Positions 55,468-63,745 of a stretch of 64,000 nt of DNA are shown in pieces (position 1 is the stretch's first letter; each line of letters starts with the position of its first letter). Below the pieces are notes generated by a model. It saw only the letters and a program-made list of their open reading frames with translations. It was not told the DNA's origin and did not search any database. Source of the stretch: Massilia sp. IC2-278 (GTDB lineage: Bacteria; Pseudomonadota; Gammaproteobacteria; Burkholderiales; Burkholderiaceae_D). A program made the position numbers and the translations under genes. The DNA is taken from the NCBI RefSeq assembly GCF_020708045.1, contig NZ_JAJFES010000002.1:248001-312000 (forward strand), written 5' to 3'.

Positions 55468-56048
55468 CAAAAACCGGCGCCGGGCTGGCCCAGGTACTGC
55501 AGTTCGTCGGGCGTGGAAGCGCGGCCGAGGATGGGATTGCGGTGCGGGAAGCGGCCGAAGCGCGCGATCACGCCGCGGTGGCGGTGCGCATAGTCGAGCA
55601 TCTCGCCGAAGCCTTCGTGCTCGCCCGCCAGCTGGGTGAACAGATCGACCGCGCACTGCTGCATGCGCGCGTCCTCGGCATGCTCGAAGGGCATGTAGAC
55701 GAAGGAACGTCCTTGCGGATCCAGCGTGCGGTCGGCGCCACTGTCGACCAGCTGGCGGGCGGCGGCCAGCGCCAGCGCATCGCCGGCAAAGGCGCCGGGG
55801 GTGTCGCGGTGGGCGTTGCGGGTGAACTGGTCGAGCACCAGGATGCGCGCCAGCGTGCCTTCGGCGCCGTGGTCGATGTCCCACTCGCGCAGGCCGCCGG
55901 CCACCGCCTGGGCGATCAGGGCGCCGAAGCGCTCGCGGATCTGGGTGTCGAAAGCGGCATCCTTGCGGAACCATTCCGGGCGCGCCTTGCCGTAGCCGGC
56001 GTCGCTGCGCGGCAGGAACCAGAAATCGAGTACGTCTTGATGGGTCAT
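55467..56048 (-). CDS. DUF924 family protein
   Basis: A 193-residue helical protein. VLDFWFLPRSDAGYGKARPEWFRKD and ARILVLDQFTRNAHRD (only parts are quoted) are the DUF924 signature, also YMPFEHAED. Function unknown; the fold is TPR-like. First gene of the DUF924-DUF2520-MAPEG set, with overlapping or near-overlapping ends. Confidence 0.88.
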   Translation of the reverse strand: MTHQDVLDFWFLPRSDAGYGKARPEWFRKDAAFDTQIRERFGALIAQAVAGGLREWDIDHGAEGTLARILVLDQFTRNAHRDTPGAFAGDALALAAARQLVDSGADRTLDPQGRSFVYMPFEHAEDARMQQCAVDLFTQLAGEHEGFGEMLDYAHRHRGVIARFGRFPHRNPILGRASTPDELQYLGQPGAGF

Positions 56049-56074
56049 GTCGTGTATCCCGTGTGTTTTTATTA

Positions 56075-56818
56075 TCAGTTACGTGCGTGCGAGAGCTGGA
56101 AGCCCTCCACGCCTTCGAAGGCGGCCAGTTCGGCCGCCAGTTCGGTGAGGGTGGCGCGGTTGTGGCTGGACAGGGCCAGCGCCACGAAGCGCCACTCCTG
56201 GCGGCCATTGCTACTGGCGATCGTCAGCGAGCTGCCGGCGATCTGGTAGCCGCGCTCGAGCGCCGCTTCGCGCAGTGCTTCTTCCTTCGGCAGGAAATGC
56301 TCGCGAAAGCGCAGCATCACCGCCACTGCGCGGCGCGAGGGCAGCACCGCTTCCACCCGGTTCAGGTAGATCATGATCATGGCCGAGAAAAAGGCCAGGC
56401 CCATCGCCGACAAATAAAAGCCGACGCCGACCAGGATGCCGATCACCGACGAACTCCAGATCGAGGCGGCGGTGGTCAGGCCGCTGATGGTAAAGCCTTC
56501 GCGCATGATCACGCCGGCGCCGAGGAAGCCGATGCCGGTGACCACGCCCTGCATCACGCGGGTCGGGTCGACCGGCGCAATCGCCCCGGTGCCGCCGCCG
56601 TACCAGAACTCCGGATAGCCGCTGACGATGGTCAGTGCCGCCGAGGCCATGCACACTAGGCCATAGGTGCGCATGCCGGCCGCGCGGCCGTGGTACGAAC
56701 GCTCGTAGCCGACCAGCAGGCCGAGCAGCAGCGCGCCGGCCAGGTGCAGCAGGATCACGCCGTTCGTGGCGATCTCGGAAGGCGACCAGTAGGTCGCGAT
56801 CAGTTCGGACGTCGTCAT
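56075..56818 (-). CDS. MgtC/SapB family membrane protein
   Basis: A 247-residue protein. The N-terminal 150 residues hold five helices with GALLLGLLVGYERSYHGRAA and GIGFLGAGVIMREGFTISG, the MgtC signature. The C-terminal 90 residues form a small ACT-like domain. MgtC proteins help survival at low magnesium and interact with the F-ATPase or with P-type ATPases. ATG 56818 is followed by a short N-terminus. No mgtA/B gene is nearby. Confidence 0.88.
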   Translation of the reverse strand: MTTSELIATYWSPSEIATNGVILLHLAGALLLGLLVGYERSYHGRAAGMRTYGLVCMASAALTIVSGYPEFWYGGGTGAIAPVDPTRVMQGVVTGIGFLGAGVIMREGFTISGLTTAASIWSSSVIGILVGVGFYLSAMGLAFFSAMIMIYLNRVEAVLPSRRAVAVMLRFREHFLPKEEALREAALERGYQIAGSSLTIASSNGRQEWRFVALALSSHNRATLTELAAELAAFEGVEGFQLSHARN

Positions 56819-56856
56819 GACGGTCTTTCGCTAGGCTGCGCGGGGCAGCCTGGATT

Positions 56857-57117
56857 TCAGGGCTTCTTCCTGACCAGCTGCTTCTCGAAGGCGACGTCGT
56901 TCTTGGTCATGCGCTTGACCTCCTGCGGCCCCAGGCCGTTGACGAAGGCGACGAAGTCGTCGAGTTCCAGCGGCGCGCACAGCGGCGGCGCCCCAGGCGT
57001 TTCGGACAGGAAGAAGGAACCGTCGGCGGTGCGGGCCATCGAGTAGCCGGTGTGGCCGGTACGGCGTTTCAGGCGCTCGACGGCGGCGCTGGCGCGGGTG
57101 GAGCGGGCGGAGGCCAT
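56857..57117 (-). CDS. hypothetical small protein downstream of aminopeptidase P
   Basis: An 86-residue protein: a basic N-terminus (SARSTRASAAVERLKRRTGH), then GYSMARTADGSFFLSETPG and PLELDDFVAFVNGLGPQEVK. No family recognised. ATG 57117 overlaps the aminopeptidase TGA by one base (TGATG), which supports it as a real, coupled gene. It is longer only in the antisense frame extending to 57948, which I reject. Confidence 0.6.
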   Translation of the reverse strand: MASARSTRASAAVERLKRRTGHTGYSMARTADGSFFLSETPGAPPLCAPLELDDFVAFVNGLGPQEVKRMTKNDVAFEKQLVRKKP

Positions 57118-58934
57118 CAGATCGCCTCCGTGCGCAGTTCCAGCCACGCACGCGCGGCGCCATCCACATGTGGCAGCAGGCGCGCGCGCACTTCGGCGTG
57201 GTAGCCGTTCAGCCATTCCTTCTCGTGCGGTTGCAGCAGCGCCAGGTCGATGCAGCGGGTATCGATCGGGCACAGGGTCAGGGTTTCGAAGCGCAGGAAC
57301 TCGCCGAACTCGCCGCTGGCGGCCGGCACGGCCAGCACCAGGTTCTCGATGCGGATGCCCCAGCGGCCCGGCTTGTAGATGCCCGGTTCGTTCGAGGTGA
57401 TCATGCCCGGCTCGATGGCGGTGTGTGGGTCCGGCGGCGCGCTTGGCGAGATCACCTGCGGGCCTTCGTGCACGTTCATGAAGTAGCCGACGCCGTGGCC
57501 GGTGCCGTGGCCGTAATCCACGCCGGCGGCCCAGATCGGCGCACGCGCGATGGCATCGAGCATCGGGCCGCGGGTGCCGCGCGGGAAGTGGACCATCGAC
57601 AGCGCCATCATCCCTTTCAGGACCAGCGTGAAGTCGCGCTTGTGGTCCGCCGTGATGTTCCCGACCGGGACCACGCGCGTGATGTCGGTGGTGCCGCCCA
57701 GGTACTGGCCGCCCGAATCGATCAGCAGCAGGCCGTCGCCTTCGATGGTGGCGTGCGAAGCCGGGGTGGCGCGGTAGTGCATGATGGCGCCGTTGGCGTT
57801 GAAGCCGGCGATCGTGCCGAAGCTCGGGCTGACAAAATGCGGTCGGCGCGCACGCGCGGCCGTGATCTGCTCGTCGATGGTGAGTTCCGTGATCGGTGCG
57901 CGGCCGGCATCGCCCAGGGTCGCTTCCAGCCAGGAGAAGAATTCGCACAGGGCAGCGCCGTCCTGCTCCATGGTGGCGCGCACGTGGGCGGCTTCTGCTT
58001 CGGTCTTGCGCGATTTGGCAAAGGTGGTCGGGTTGATGGCCTCGACCACGCGCACCGAAGCCGGCACGGCGGCGCGCATGCCGGCGGTGACGCGGCGCGG
58101 GTCGACCAGCAAGGTGCTGTTTTCCGGCAGCGCAGCCAGGGCGGCGGCGGCTTCGTCGTAGGCGGCCAGGCGCACGCCGTCTTCCAGCAGGCGCGCGCGC
58201 AGCGCATCGGATGCCTTGCCTTCGGCCACGAACAGGGTCGCGCCCTCGCGTTCGACCAGCGCGTGCGCCACGAACACCGGGTTGAAGCTCACATCCGAGC
58301 CGCGCAAATTGAACAGGTAGCCGATGTCGTCCAGGGTCGAGAGGAAGTGGCGCTCGGCGCCCAGCTTGTCCATCTCGGCGCGGGTGGCGGCCAGCTTGTC
58401 GGCGCGCGACACCGTGGCATGCGGAGCCGCGTGTTCGTACAGCGCGTCAGCAGGCAGGCCAGGACGGTCGCTCCAGATCTCGTCCAGCAAATCGATGTCG
58501 GTGCGCAGCGTGACGCCGCGCGCCTTCAGGGCGTCGCCGAGCAGGCGCGCCACGGCCAGGCCGAGCACCCGCGCGTCCACCGCCACCGTCTGGCCAGGCT
58601 GCATGTTGGCGGCTAGCCAATCGATGTGCAGCAGGCTCGCGCCCGACGGGATCTTCATCAGCCTGATCTCGCTGCCGGCCAGTTCGGTCTCGGCTTGCGT
58701 GTAATAGCGGCCATCGGTCCAGACGCCGGAGAAGTCCGCGGTGGCGATGAAGGTGCCGACCGAGCCGGTAAAGCTGGACAGCCATTCACGACCCTGCCAG
58801 CGGCGCGGCAGGTATTCGGACAGGTGGGGATCGCTCGACGGCACGATGCAGGCGTCGATACCGTGGCGCGCCATGGCGGCGCGCAGCTGTGCCAGGCGTG
58901 CGTCGCGCTGGACCTTGAAGTCAGAGGTGGACAT
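57117..58934 (-). CDS. aminopeptidase P family Xaa-Pro peptidase
   Basis: A 605-residue M24B metallopeptidase, the long three-domain form like eukaryotic XPNPEP1. Two N-terminal creatinase-like domains (SDPHLSEYLPRRWQGREWLS, then VTAGMRAAV) precede the pita-bread domain with metal ligands in LLIDSGGQYLGGTTDITR (two Asp), GHGTGHGVGYFMNVHEGPQ (His) and the Glu-rich GMITSNEPGIY and ENLVLAV stretches. It removes N-terminal residues before proline. ATG 58934 starts the first domain. The gene at 56857 follows with one-base overlap. Confidence 0.92.
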   Translation of the reverse strand: MSTSDFKVQRDARLAQLRAAMARHGIDACIVPSSDPHLSEYLPRRWQGREWLSSFTGSVGTFIATADFSGVWTDGRYYTQAETELAGSEIRLMKIPSGASLLHIDWLAANMQPGQTVAVDARVLGLAVARLLGDALKARGVTLRTDIDLLDEIWSDRPGLPADALYEHAAPHATVSRADKLAATRAEMDKLGAERHFLSTLDDIGYLFNLRGSDVSFNPVFVAHALVEREGATLFVAEGKASDALRARLLEDGVRLAAYDEAAAALAALPENSTLLVDPRRVTAGMRAAVPASVRVVEAINPTTFAKSRKTEAEAAHVRATMEQDGAALCEFFSWLEATLGDAGRAPITELTIDEQITAARARRPHFVSPSFGTIAGFNANGAIMHYRATPASHATIEGDGLLLIDSGGQYLGGTTDITRVVPVGNITADHKRDFTLVLKGMMALSMVHFPRGTRGPMLDAIARAPIWAAGVDYGHGTGHGVGYFMNVHEGPQVISPSAPPDPHTAIEPGMITSNEPGIYKPGRWGIRIENLVLAVPAASGEFGEFLRFETLTLCPIDTRCIDLALLQPHEKEWLNGYHAEVRARLLPHVDGAARAWLELRTEAI

Positions 58935-59085
58935 GGCTTGCTGGGATGTTATTCAAGCCACGTATGATACGCCGCAAACAAGGACAATGGCGCAGACGAA
59001 TCTTGCGCTGAAACATCAAAACGATCCGGCCCGTTCTCCACCGCGCTAAACTGGGCGGATAAACCGATAACAGGGAGACGAAGAC

Positions 59086-59445
59086 ATGGATTTCGAAGCC
59101 GCCAAGGCGCTCTGCCGCAGCTTTCCCGGCGCCACCGAAGACATCAAATGGGGCGAGGACCTGGTGTTCTCGGTCGGCGAAAAAATGTTTGCCGTGACGG
59201 GCAACGCGGCGCCGGCCCAGGCAATGAGCTTCAAGGCCGAGGACGAGCGCTTCCTGGAACTGACCGACCGCCCCGGCATCATCCCGGCGCCCTATCTGGC
59301 GCGCGCGAAATGGGTGCGGGTGGATGCCAGCGCCGACCTCGGCGACGAGGAAGCGGCCCAGCTGCTGCGCCGTGCCTACGAACTCGTATTTGCAAAGCTG
59401 ACCAAGAAACTGCAGCGCGAAATCACCGAGGCAGCGGCATCCTGA
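59086..59445 (+). CDS. MmcQ/YjbR family protein
   Basis: A 119-residue protein of the CyaY-like, double-wing MmcQ/YjbR fold. FEAAKALCRSFPGATEDIKWGEDLVFSVGEKMFAV is the family start (quoted only as the parts CRSFPGATEDIKWG and VGEKMFAV), with later RPGIIPAPYLARAKWVRVD. Some members bind DNA. GGGAGACG precedes ATG 59086. It is followed 86 nt later by the HPRT gene. Confidence 0.87.
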   Translation: MDFEAAKALCRSFPGATEDIKWGEDLVFSVGEKMFAVTGNAAPAQAMSFKAEDERFLELTDRPGIIPAPYLARAKWVRVDASADLGDEEAAQLLRRAYELVFAKLTKKLQREITEAAAS

Positions 59446-59531
59446 CCGCCGCGCCAACCGAACTTCGCCGGCGCGGCAATTGCCGCATAATGCCTTGGTA
59501 AATATTGAGTAAATTAATCACCGGAACGACC

Positions 59532-60155
59532 ATGCAAGACTATCACCACGCCCGTGCCCGCGCCCTGCTTGCCAATGCGCGCCAGATCGTCAGTCCCGAA
59601 GAAGTGCAAGCCGCCGTGCGGCAAGTGGCCGACGTGCTCAACGCGCGCTTCGGCGCACCGGACAGCAGCAGTTTCCCCTTGGTGCTCGGCGTGATGGGCG
59701 GCGCCGTCGTCTTCACCGGCACCCTGCTGCCCCAGCTCGACTTCCCGCTCGAATTCGACTACATCCACGTCAGCCGCTATGGCGACGACGACCGTGGCGG
59801 CCAGGTGGTGTGGAAGGTGATTCCGCGCCAGGACGTGGCGGGCAAGACCATCGTCGTGGTCGATGACATCCTCGATGAGGGAGAGACCCTGGCGCACGTG
59901 AAGCAGCGCCTGCTCGACATGGGCGCGGCGGAGGTCATCGTGGCTGTCTTCGCGGACAAGAACATCGGCCGTGCGAAGCCGATCCAGGCGGATATCGTCG
60001 GCCTGACGCTGCCCAACGAATTCGTGGTCGGCTTCGGCATGGACGTGTACGGCTACTGGCGCAACCTGCCGGGACTGTGGTCGATCAACGTGGCCGATTT
60101 GAGCGTGGAACCGGAACCGGCGTTTCCGGTGCCGGATGCGAAGCCTACCGCTTGA
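59532..60155 (+). CDS. hypoxanthine-guanine phosphoribosyltransferase
   Basis: A 207-residue type I phosphoribosyltransferase. The PRPP site is IVVVDDILDEGETLAHV. FDYIHVSRYGDDDRGG and PNEFVVGFGMDVYGYWRNLP resemble the hypoxanthine/guanine group with flexible loop and base-binding region. It recycles purine bases. ATG 59532 was chosen; TTG 59505 is an alternative in frame. The Tyr-rich N-terminus QDYHHARARALLANARQIVS is typical of burkholderial HPRT-like proteins. Confidence 0.87.
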   Translation: MQDYHHARARALLANARQIVSPEEVQAAVRQVADVLNARFGAPDSSSFPLVLGVMGGAVVFTGTLLPQLDFPLEFDYIHVSRYGDDDRGGQVVWKVIPRQDVAGKTIVVVDDILDEGETLAHVKQRLLDMGAAEVIVAVFADKNIGRAKPIQADIVGLTLPNEFVVGFGMDVYGYWRNLPGLWSINVADLSVEPEPAFPVPDAKPTA

Positions 60156-60174
60156 TCACTTAGCGGACGTAACT

Positions 60175-60360
60175 GTACGGTGGGGTGTTTGAGGCTGGGG
60201 GCCTCAAACACGAAGTGCCCACGCGGAAGGTGATGCTGTGTTGGCTCTGTTTGGATGTTGCGGCATGCCTGGGCACACGGTATCGAGATGCATGCCACGC
60301 GACTCTAACAGCGCCAACATGACGCCAATGTTCGCGTGGGCACAGAGTGCCCACCGTACG
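60175..60360. repeat. paired REP element (BIME B) with an extra hairpin
   Basis: Left arm GTACGGTGGG... at 60175 and right arm ...CCCACCGTAC ending at 60359 are inverted copies. The left hairpin is enlarged: between GTGGG and TGCCCAC sits GTGTTTGAGGC TGGGG GCCTCAAACAC, a perfect 11-bp stem at 60185-60211. The inner part shares segments with the element at 19257-19422. It fills most of the HPRT-nitronate monooxygenase gap. Confidence 0.9.
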
Positions 60361-60396
60361 TAACACTGCCAACGCAAAGAATTGAACTGTGGCCTG

Positions 60397-61359
60397 TTAG
60401 CGCAGGCTGAGGCGCGCACGCGCCGCTTCGTACTCGCGCTTGAGGCGCTCGACCATCTCAGCGGTGGTCGGCACGTCGTCCATCAGGCCCACGCCCTGCC
60501 CCGCGCCCCAGATGTCGCGCCAGGCCTTGGCCTTCGAGCTGCCGTCGCCAAAGCTCATCTTGCTCTTGTCCGATTCCGGCAGCGCGTCCGGATCGAGGCC
60601 CGCGTTCACGATCGATTTCTTCAGGTAGTTGCCGTGCACGCCGGTGAACAGGTTGGTGTAGACCACGTCGGCCGCGCTCGATTCGACGATGGCATCGCGG
60701 TAGTCGTCGCTGACGTTCGATTCCTGGGTCGCCAGCCAGCGCGAGCCGATGTAGGCGAAGTCGGCGCCCATGGCCTGGGCCGCGAGGATGGCGTCGCCGG
60801 TGGCGATCGAGCCGGACAGCGCGATCGGGCCGTTGAAGAACTTGCGCACTTCACCGACCAGCGCGAACGGCGACAGCGCGCCGGCATGGCCGCCGGCGCC
60901 GGCCGCCACCAGGATCAGGCCGTCGACGCCCGCTTCCAGCGCCTTGTGCGCGTGGCGGATCGAGACCACGTCGTGCAGCACGATGCCGCCGTAGCTGTGG
61001 ACCGCGTCGAGCATCTCCTTCGGCGGCGCGCGCAGCGAGGAAATGATGATCGGCACCTGGTGCTTGACGCAGACTTCGACGTCGTGCTCGAGGCGCGCGT
61101 TTGAGGCGTGCACGATCTGGTTTACCGCGATCGGGCCGACGATGGCGTCGGGATTGGCTGCCTTGTACTCGGCCAGCTCGCGCTGCAGGTCGGTCAGCCA
61201 GGTGTCGAGCAGTTCGGCCGGACGCGCGTTCAGCGCCGGGAAGGAACCGACGATGCCGGCCTTGCACTGGGCGGCGACCAGGGCCGGACCGCTGGCAATG
61301 AACATCGGCGAGGCGATAACGGGAAGGGACAGGTTTTGCAGTACGGTAGGCAGCGACAT
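60397..61359 (-). CDS. nitronate monooxygenase
   Basis: A 320-residue FMN TIM-barrel oxidase of the 2-nitropropane dioxygenase family. LPVIASPMFIASGPALVAAQ at the start, VLHDVVSIRHAHKALEAGVD in the middle and AAGAGGHAG as the FMN phosphate loop are diagnostic. LSGSIATGDAILAAQAMGAD and YIGSRWLATQES follow. It oxidises nitronates such as 3-nitropropionate. ATG 61359. Single gene; convergent with the HPRT gene across the REP pair. Confidence 0.92.
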   Translation of the reverse strand: MSLPTVLQNLSLPVIASPMFIASGPALVAAQCKAGIVGSFPALNARPAELLDTWLTDLQRELAEYKAANPDAIVGPIAVNQIVHASNARLEHDVEVCVKHQVPIIISSLRAPPKEMLDAVHSYGGIVLHDVVSIRHAHKALEAGVDGLILVAAGAGGHAGALSPFALVGEVRKFFNGPIALSGSIATGDAILAAQAMGADFAYIGSRWLATQESNVSDDYRDAIVESSAADVVYTNLFTGVHGNYLKKSIVNAGLDPDALPESDKSKMSFGDGSSKAKAWRDIWGAGQGVGLMDDVPTTAEMVERLKREYEAARARLSLR

Positions 61360-61459
61360 GGGCAGCTCTCGGCTAAGTTGATCGGACCAGCTGGTCGATT
61401 ATAGTGTGATAAAAGCACGGTCGTGCTAGATCGATGGTTCTAAATTTTGGCTCCACCTG

Positions 61460-62383
61460 TCAGGCGTCGAGGAGCCAGGGGCCGTCGATGCGGGCGGCGT
61501 GGGCGCGGACCAGAGAAGTGGTGGCCCAGGTGGCGAGGGCGTGATAGGGATCGTGCTCGACGTCCACGCGTCCAATCAGCTTCAGCGCAGACGCGACAAC
61601 GGGTATCGACGCCAGCAGCGCAGGCAAGTCCGCCAACGCAATCCGCTGCCGCTCCAGCAGCAGGAACTTTACCAGCACCTTCACCGCATTCTCGGCATTG
61701 CGCCGCGGATCGGAAGACAAATAATCGAGCCGCGAATACGCCCGCGCCAGCGCGCCGGGCACGTCATCGAACACCCACCCATGCCCCGGCACCACCACGC
61801 GCGCATCCAGCGTGGCGATCAGGTCCAGCGTCGCTCGCGTCTCGTCGAATCCGGGTTCGCCCGCCAGTTCCGGAAAGATCACGCCGAAGCCGTTCTCCCA
61901 CAGCGCATCCCCCGCGATCAGCACGCCCTCGTCCGCGCAAAACAGCAATAAGGCATGCGGATCGTGCCCCGGCGCGCCCAGCACCTGCCAGCGCAGGCCG
62001 CCCAGTTCCAGTTCATCACCGGGAGTCAGCACCGCATCGAAACCGAAACGCGGACATTGCTGTCCGGTTGCGCGGTAGCTCAGCGCCTCCTCGTCCCAGG
62101 CCGCGACCCTGGCGCTTTCCGCCGCCGGAATCGCGGTGCTGCAGCCATACGCCGCCTGCAGCGCCGCGTTGCCGCCACAGTGGTCCGAATGCAGGTGGGT
62201 ATTGATCAGGCGGTCCAGCGCACGCCCGCCGAGCGCATGGCGGACCAGCGCCAGCGTCTGCGGTGCGTGCGTAACGTAGCCGCTATCGACCAGCGCCGTT
62301 TCTTCGCCAGTGAACAGGATATTGTTGGCCGACAGCCAGCCGCGCTCGAAAACCTGCATGGAGTCGGGCAGGCGCGCGATCAT
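61460..62383 (-). CDS. MBL-fold metallohydrolase
   Basis: A 307-residue beta-lactamase-fold hydrolase. The zinc motif is HLHSDHCGG (His63, His65, Asp67, His68), with the third His in GAPGHDPHALLLF, Asp in IAGDALWENG and His in VVPGHGWVFDD. Such proteins act on thioesters or other small molecules (glyoxalase II-like). The C-terminal helical region is longer than in glyoxalase II. It begins exactly after the stop of the DUF1289 gene, so three small genes form a tight operon. Confidence 0.9.
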   Translation of the reverse strand: MIARLPDSMQVFERGWLSANNILFTGEETALVDSGYVTHAPQTLALVRHALGGRALDRLINTHLHSDHCGGNAALQAAYGCSTAIPAAESARVAAWDEEALSYRATGQQCPRFGFDAVLTPGDELELGGLRWQVLGAPGHDPHALLLFCADEGVLIAGDALWENGFGVIFPELAGEPGFDETRATLDLIATLDARVVVPGHGWVFDDVPGALARAYSRLDYLSSDPRRNAENAVKVLVKFLLLERQRIALADLPALLASIPVVASALKLIGRVDVEHDPYHALATWATTSLVRAHAARIDGPWLLDA

Positions 62384-62590
62384 TCAGCCGAAGTCCAGTT
62401 CCGACTCGCGGCGGCGGATTTCCTTCCACACGGCGCGCTTGTAGTCGTCGTCGGCCTTGCTCCAGGCGATGATCTCGTCGATGGTACGCATGCAGCCCTG
62501 GCACAGGCCGGTCTGCTTGTCCATCTGGCACAGGCTGATGCAGGGCGACGGCACCGGCGTCTGCAGCTCGGGTGGCAACAGGCCGCTCAT
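62384..62590 (-). CDS. DUF1289 Cys-rich protein
   Basis: A 68-residue protein with three or four conserved cysteines in PCISLCQMDKQTGLCQGCMR, the DUF1289 signature, probably metal-binding. TIDEIIAWSKADDDYKR follows as a helix. ATG 62590 overlaps the thioesterase stop by four bases (ATGA). Function unknown. Confidence 0.9.
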   Translation of the reverse strand: MSGLLPPELQTPVPSPCISLCQMDKQTGLCQGCMRTIDEIIAWSKADDDYKRAVWKEIRRRESELDFG

Positions 62591-63015
62591 GCGGACGCTC
62601 CGGCGATCTTGCGCGCTACCCGGGCATTGAAGCGTTGCGGATCGATCACACAGCGTTCGTGCGTGCCTTCGCAGATGCGTTCGACATCGTCCCAGGCCTC
62701 GACCCTGAAGCGCACGCGCTGGCCCTCGACCTCGAGGACTTCGCCACGGATGGTGAGGGTCATGCCGGGCGGCGTCGGCGCCAGGTGCCGGAAATTCACC
62801 ATCGTGCCCAGGCTCTGCTCGTTCGGCCAGTCGAGGTAGGGCAGCATGCCGTTCACACAGGCGAGCTCCATCATGCCGACCATGTAGCCGGTGGCCAGCA
62901 CGTCGGGCATGTCGCGGCAAAAGGCGGTGTCGTGGTAGAGCGCGGGCACGGTGGCGCGCGGCGGGACGGTATAGCGCCATTCGAAGCGCAGGCCGGGTTG
63001 CAATTCTGGACTCAT
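62587..63015 (-). CDS. hotdog-fold thioesterase
   Basis: A 142-residue protein of the hotdog fold. ATGYMVGMMELACVNGMLPYL contains the FlK-like Glu position, and the strands TMVNFRHLAPTPPGMTLTIR and VRFRVEAWDD complete it. It likely hydrolyses acyl-CoA. ATG 63015 gives the family start; the frame to 63099 crosses the divergent operator. It heads the thioesterase-DUF1289-MBL operon, and the hydrolase at the other end could act on related thioesters. Confidence 0.85.
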   Translation of the reverse strand: MSPELQPGLRFEWRYTVPPRATVPALYHDTAFCRDMPDVLATGYMVGMMELACVNGMLPYLDWPNEQSLGTMVNFRHLAPTPPGMTLTIRGEVLEVEGQRVRFRVEAWDDVERICEGTHERCVIDPQRFNARVARKIAGASA

Positions 63016-63080
63016 GGCGGAAGAGATTACCCGATTCAATCGGATTGTGCTTGACCTTCGAGTCGATCGGCGTAGACTTC

Positions 63081-63116
63081 CCATCCAATCACCATCCAAT
63101 TGGATGGCAATCAGAT
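63081..63116. promoter_or_regulatory. palindromic operator of the CopG gene
   Basis: CCATCCAATTGGATGG (63092-63107) is a perfect palindrome; CCATCCAAT also occurs at 63081 as a direct copy and GATGG again at 63114. Multiple half-sites at short spacing are typical of ribbon-helix-helix repressors, such as the gene product starting at 63153. It lies in the divergent promoter region with the thioesterase operon. Confidence 0.65.
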
Positions 63117-63152
63117 GGTATTCGATACAAGCAGTGAAAGGCAGGTGTAAGG

Positions 63153-63605
63153 ATGCGCAGCGACATTGTCCGCAATGAAGCGTTGAAAAACGAGCTGAAA
63201 AACGAGCCGAAGCCGAAGATTGCGGACTCGGAAAAGATCACGATCAACCTGGGCATGATCGACCTGGGCCAGATCGATTTGCTGGTCAGCGAAGGCTTCT
63301 ACAGCAACCGCACCGACCTGATCCGCACCGCGATCCGGAACCAGCTCGCCACACATGCCGACGTGGTTCGGCAGACCGTGGCGCGCCGCAGCCTGGTGCT
63401 GGGCATGCACCACTATTCGCGCGCCGACCTGGAAGCGGCGCAGGCGGCGGGCGTCCGCCTGCAGATCCAGGTGCTGGGCATGGCCAGCATCGCCAGCGAC
63501 GTGCCGGTGGAACTGGCGCTGGCCACCATCGAATCGATTTCGGTACTTGGGGCACTCCACGCAAGCAACACATTGAAAGCCGCACTGGCGGAGCGTATCC
63601 GCTAA
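63153..63605 (+). CDS. CopG-type ribbon-helix-helix regulator
   Basis: A 150-residue protein. Residues 28-66 (KITINLGMIDLGQIDLLVSE then GFYSNRTDLIRTAIRNQLA) form a ribbon-helix-helix with a beta strand for DNA contact. The remaining 85 residues include ARRSLVLGMHHYSRADLEA and a final helix, an effector or dimer domain. It is divergently placed from the thioesterase operon and precedes the PHB-depolymerase-like gene, so it may regulate PHB turnover. A hairpin GCTGTAC/GTACAGC (63665-63682) lies downstream. Confidence 0.85.
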   Translation: MRSDIVRNEALKNELKNEPKPKIADSEKITINLGMIDLGQIDLLVSEGFYSNRTDLIRTAIRNQLATHADVVRQTVARRSLVLGMHHYSRADLEAAQAAGVRLQIQVLGMASIASDVPVELALATIESISVLGALHASNTLKAALAERIR

Positions 63606-63745
63606 CGTGAACCGGGATATCGAGAAACCGTAGCGAGCGGAAGGCATGTTGGCAGAGAAGCGCAGCTGTACGGTTGTACAGCGAGCATCGCAAGCCAACA
63701 GGACGACGCGCAGTAGGTTTATCGAGATCCCCGAAAGGAAGCCAC

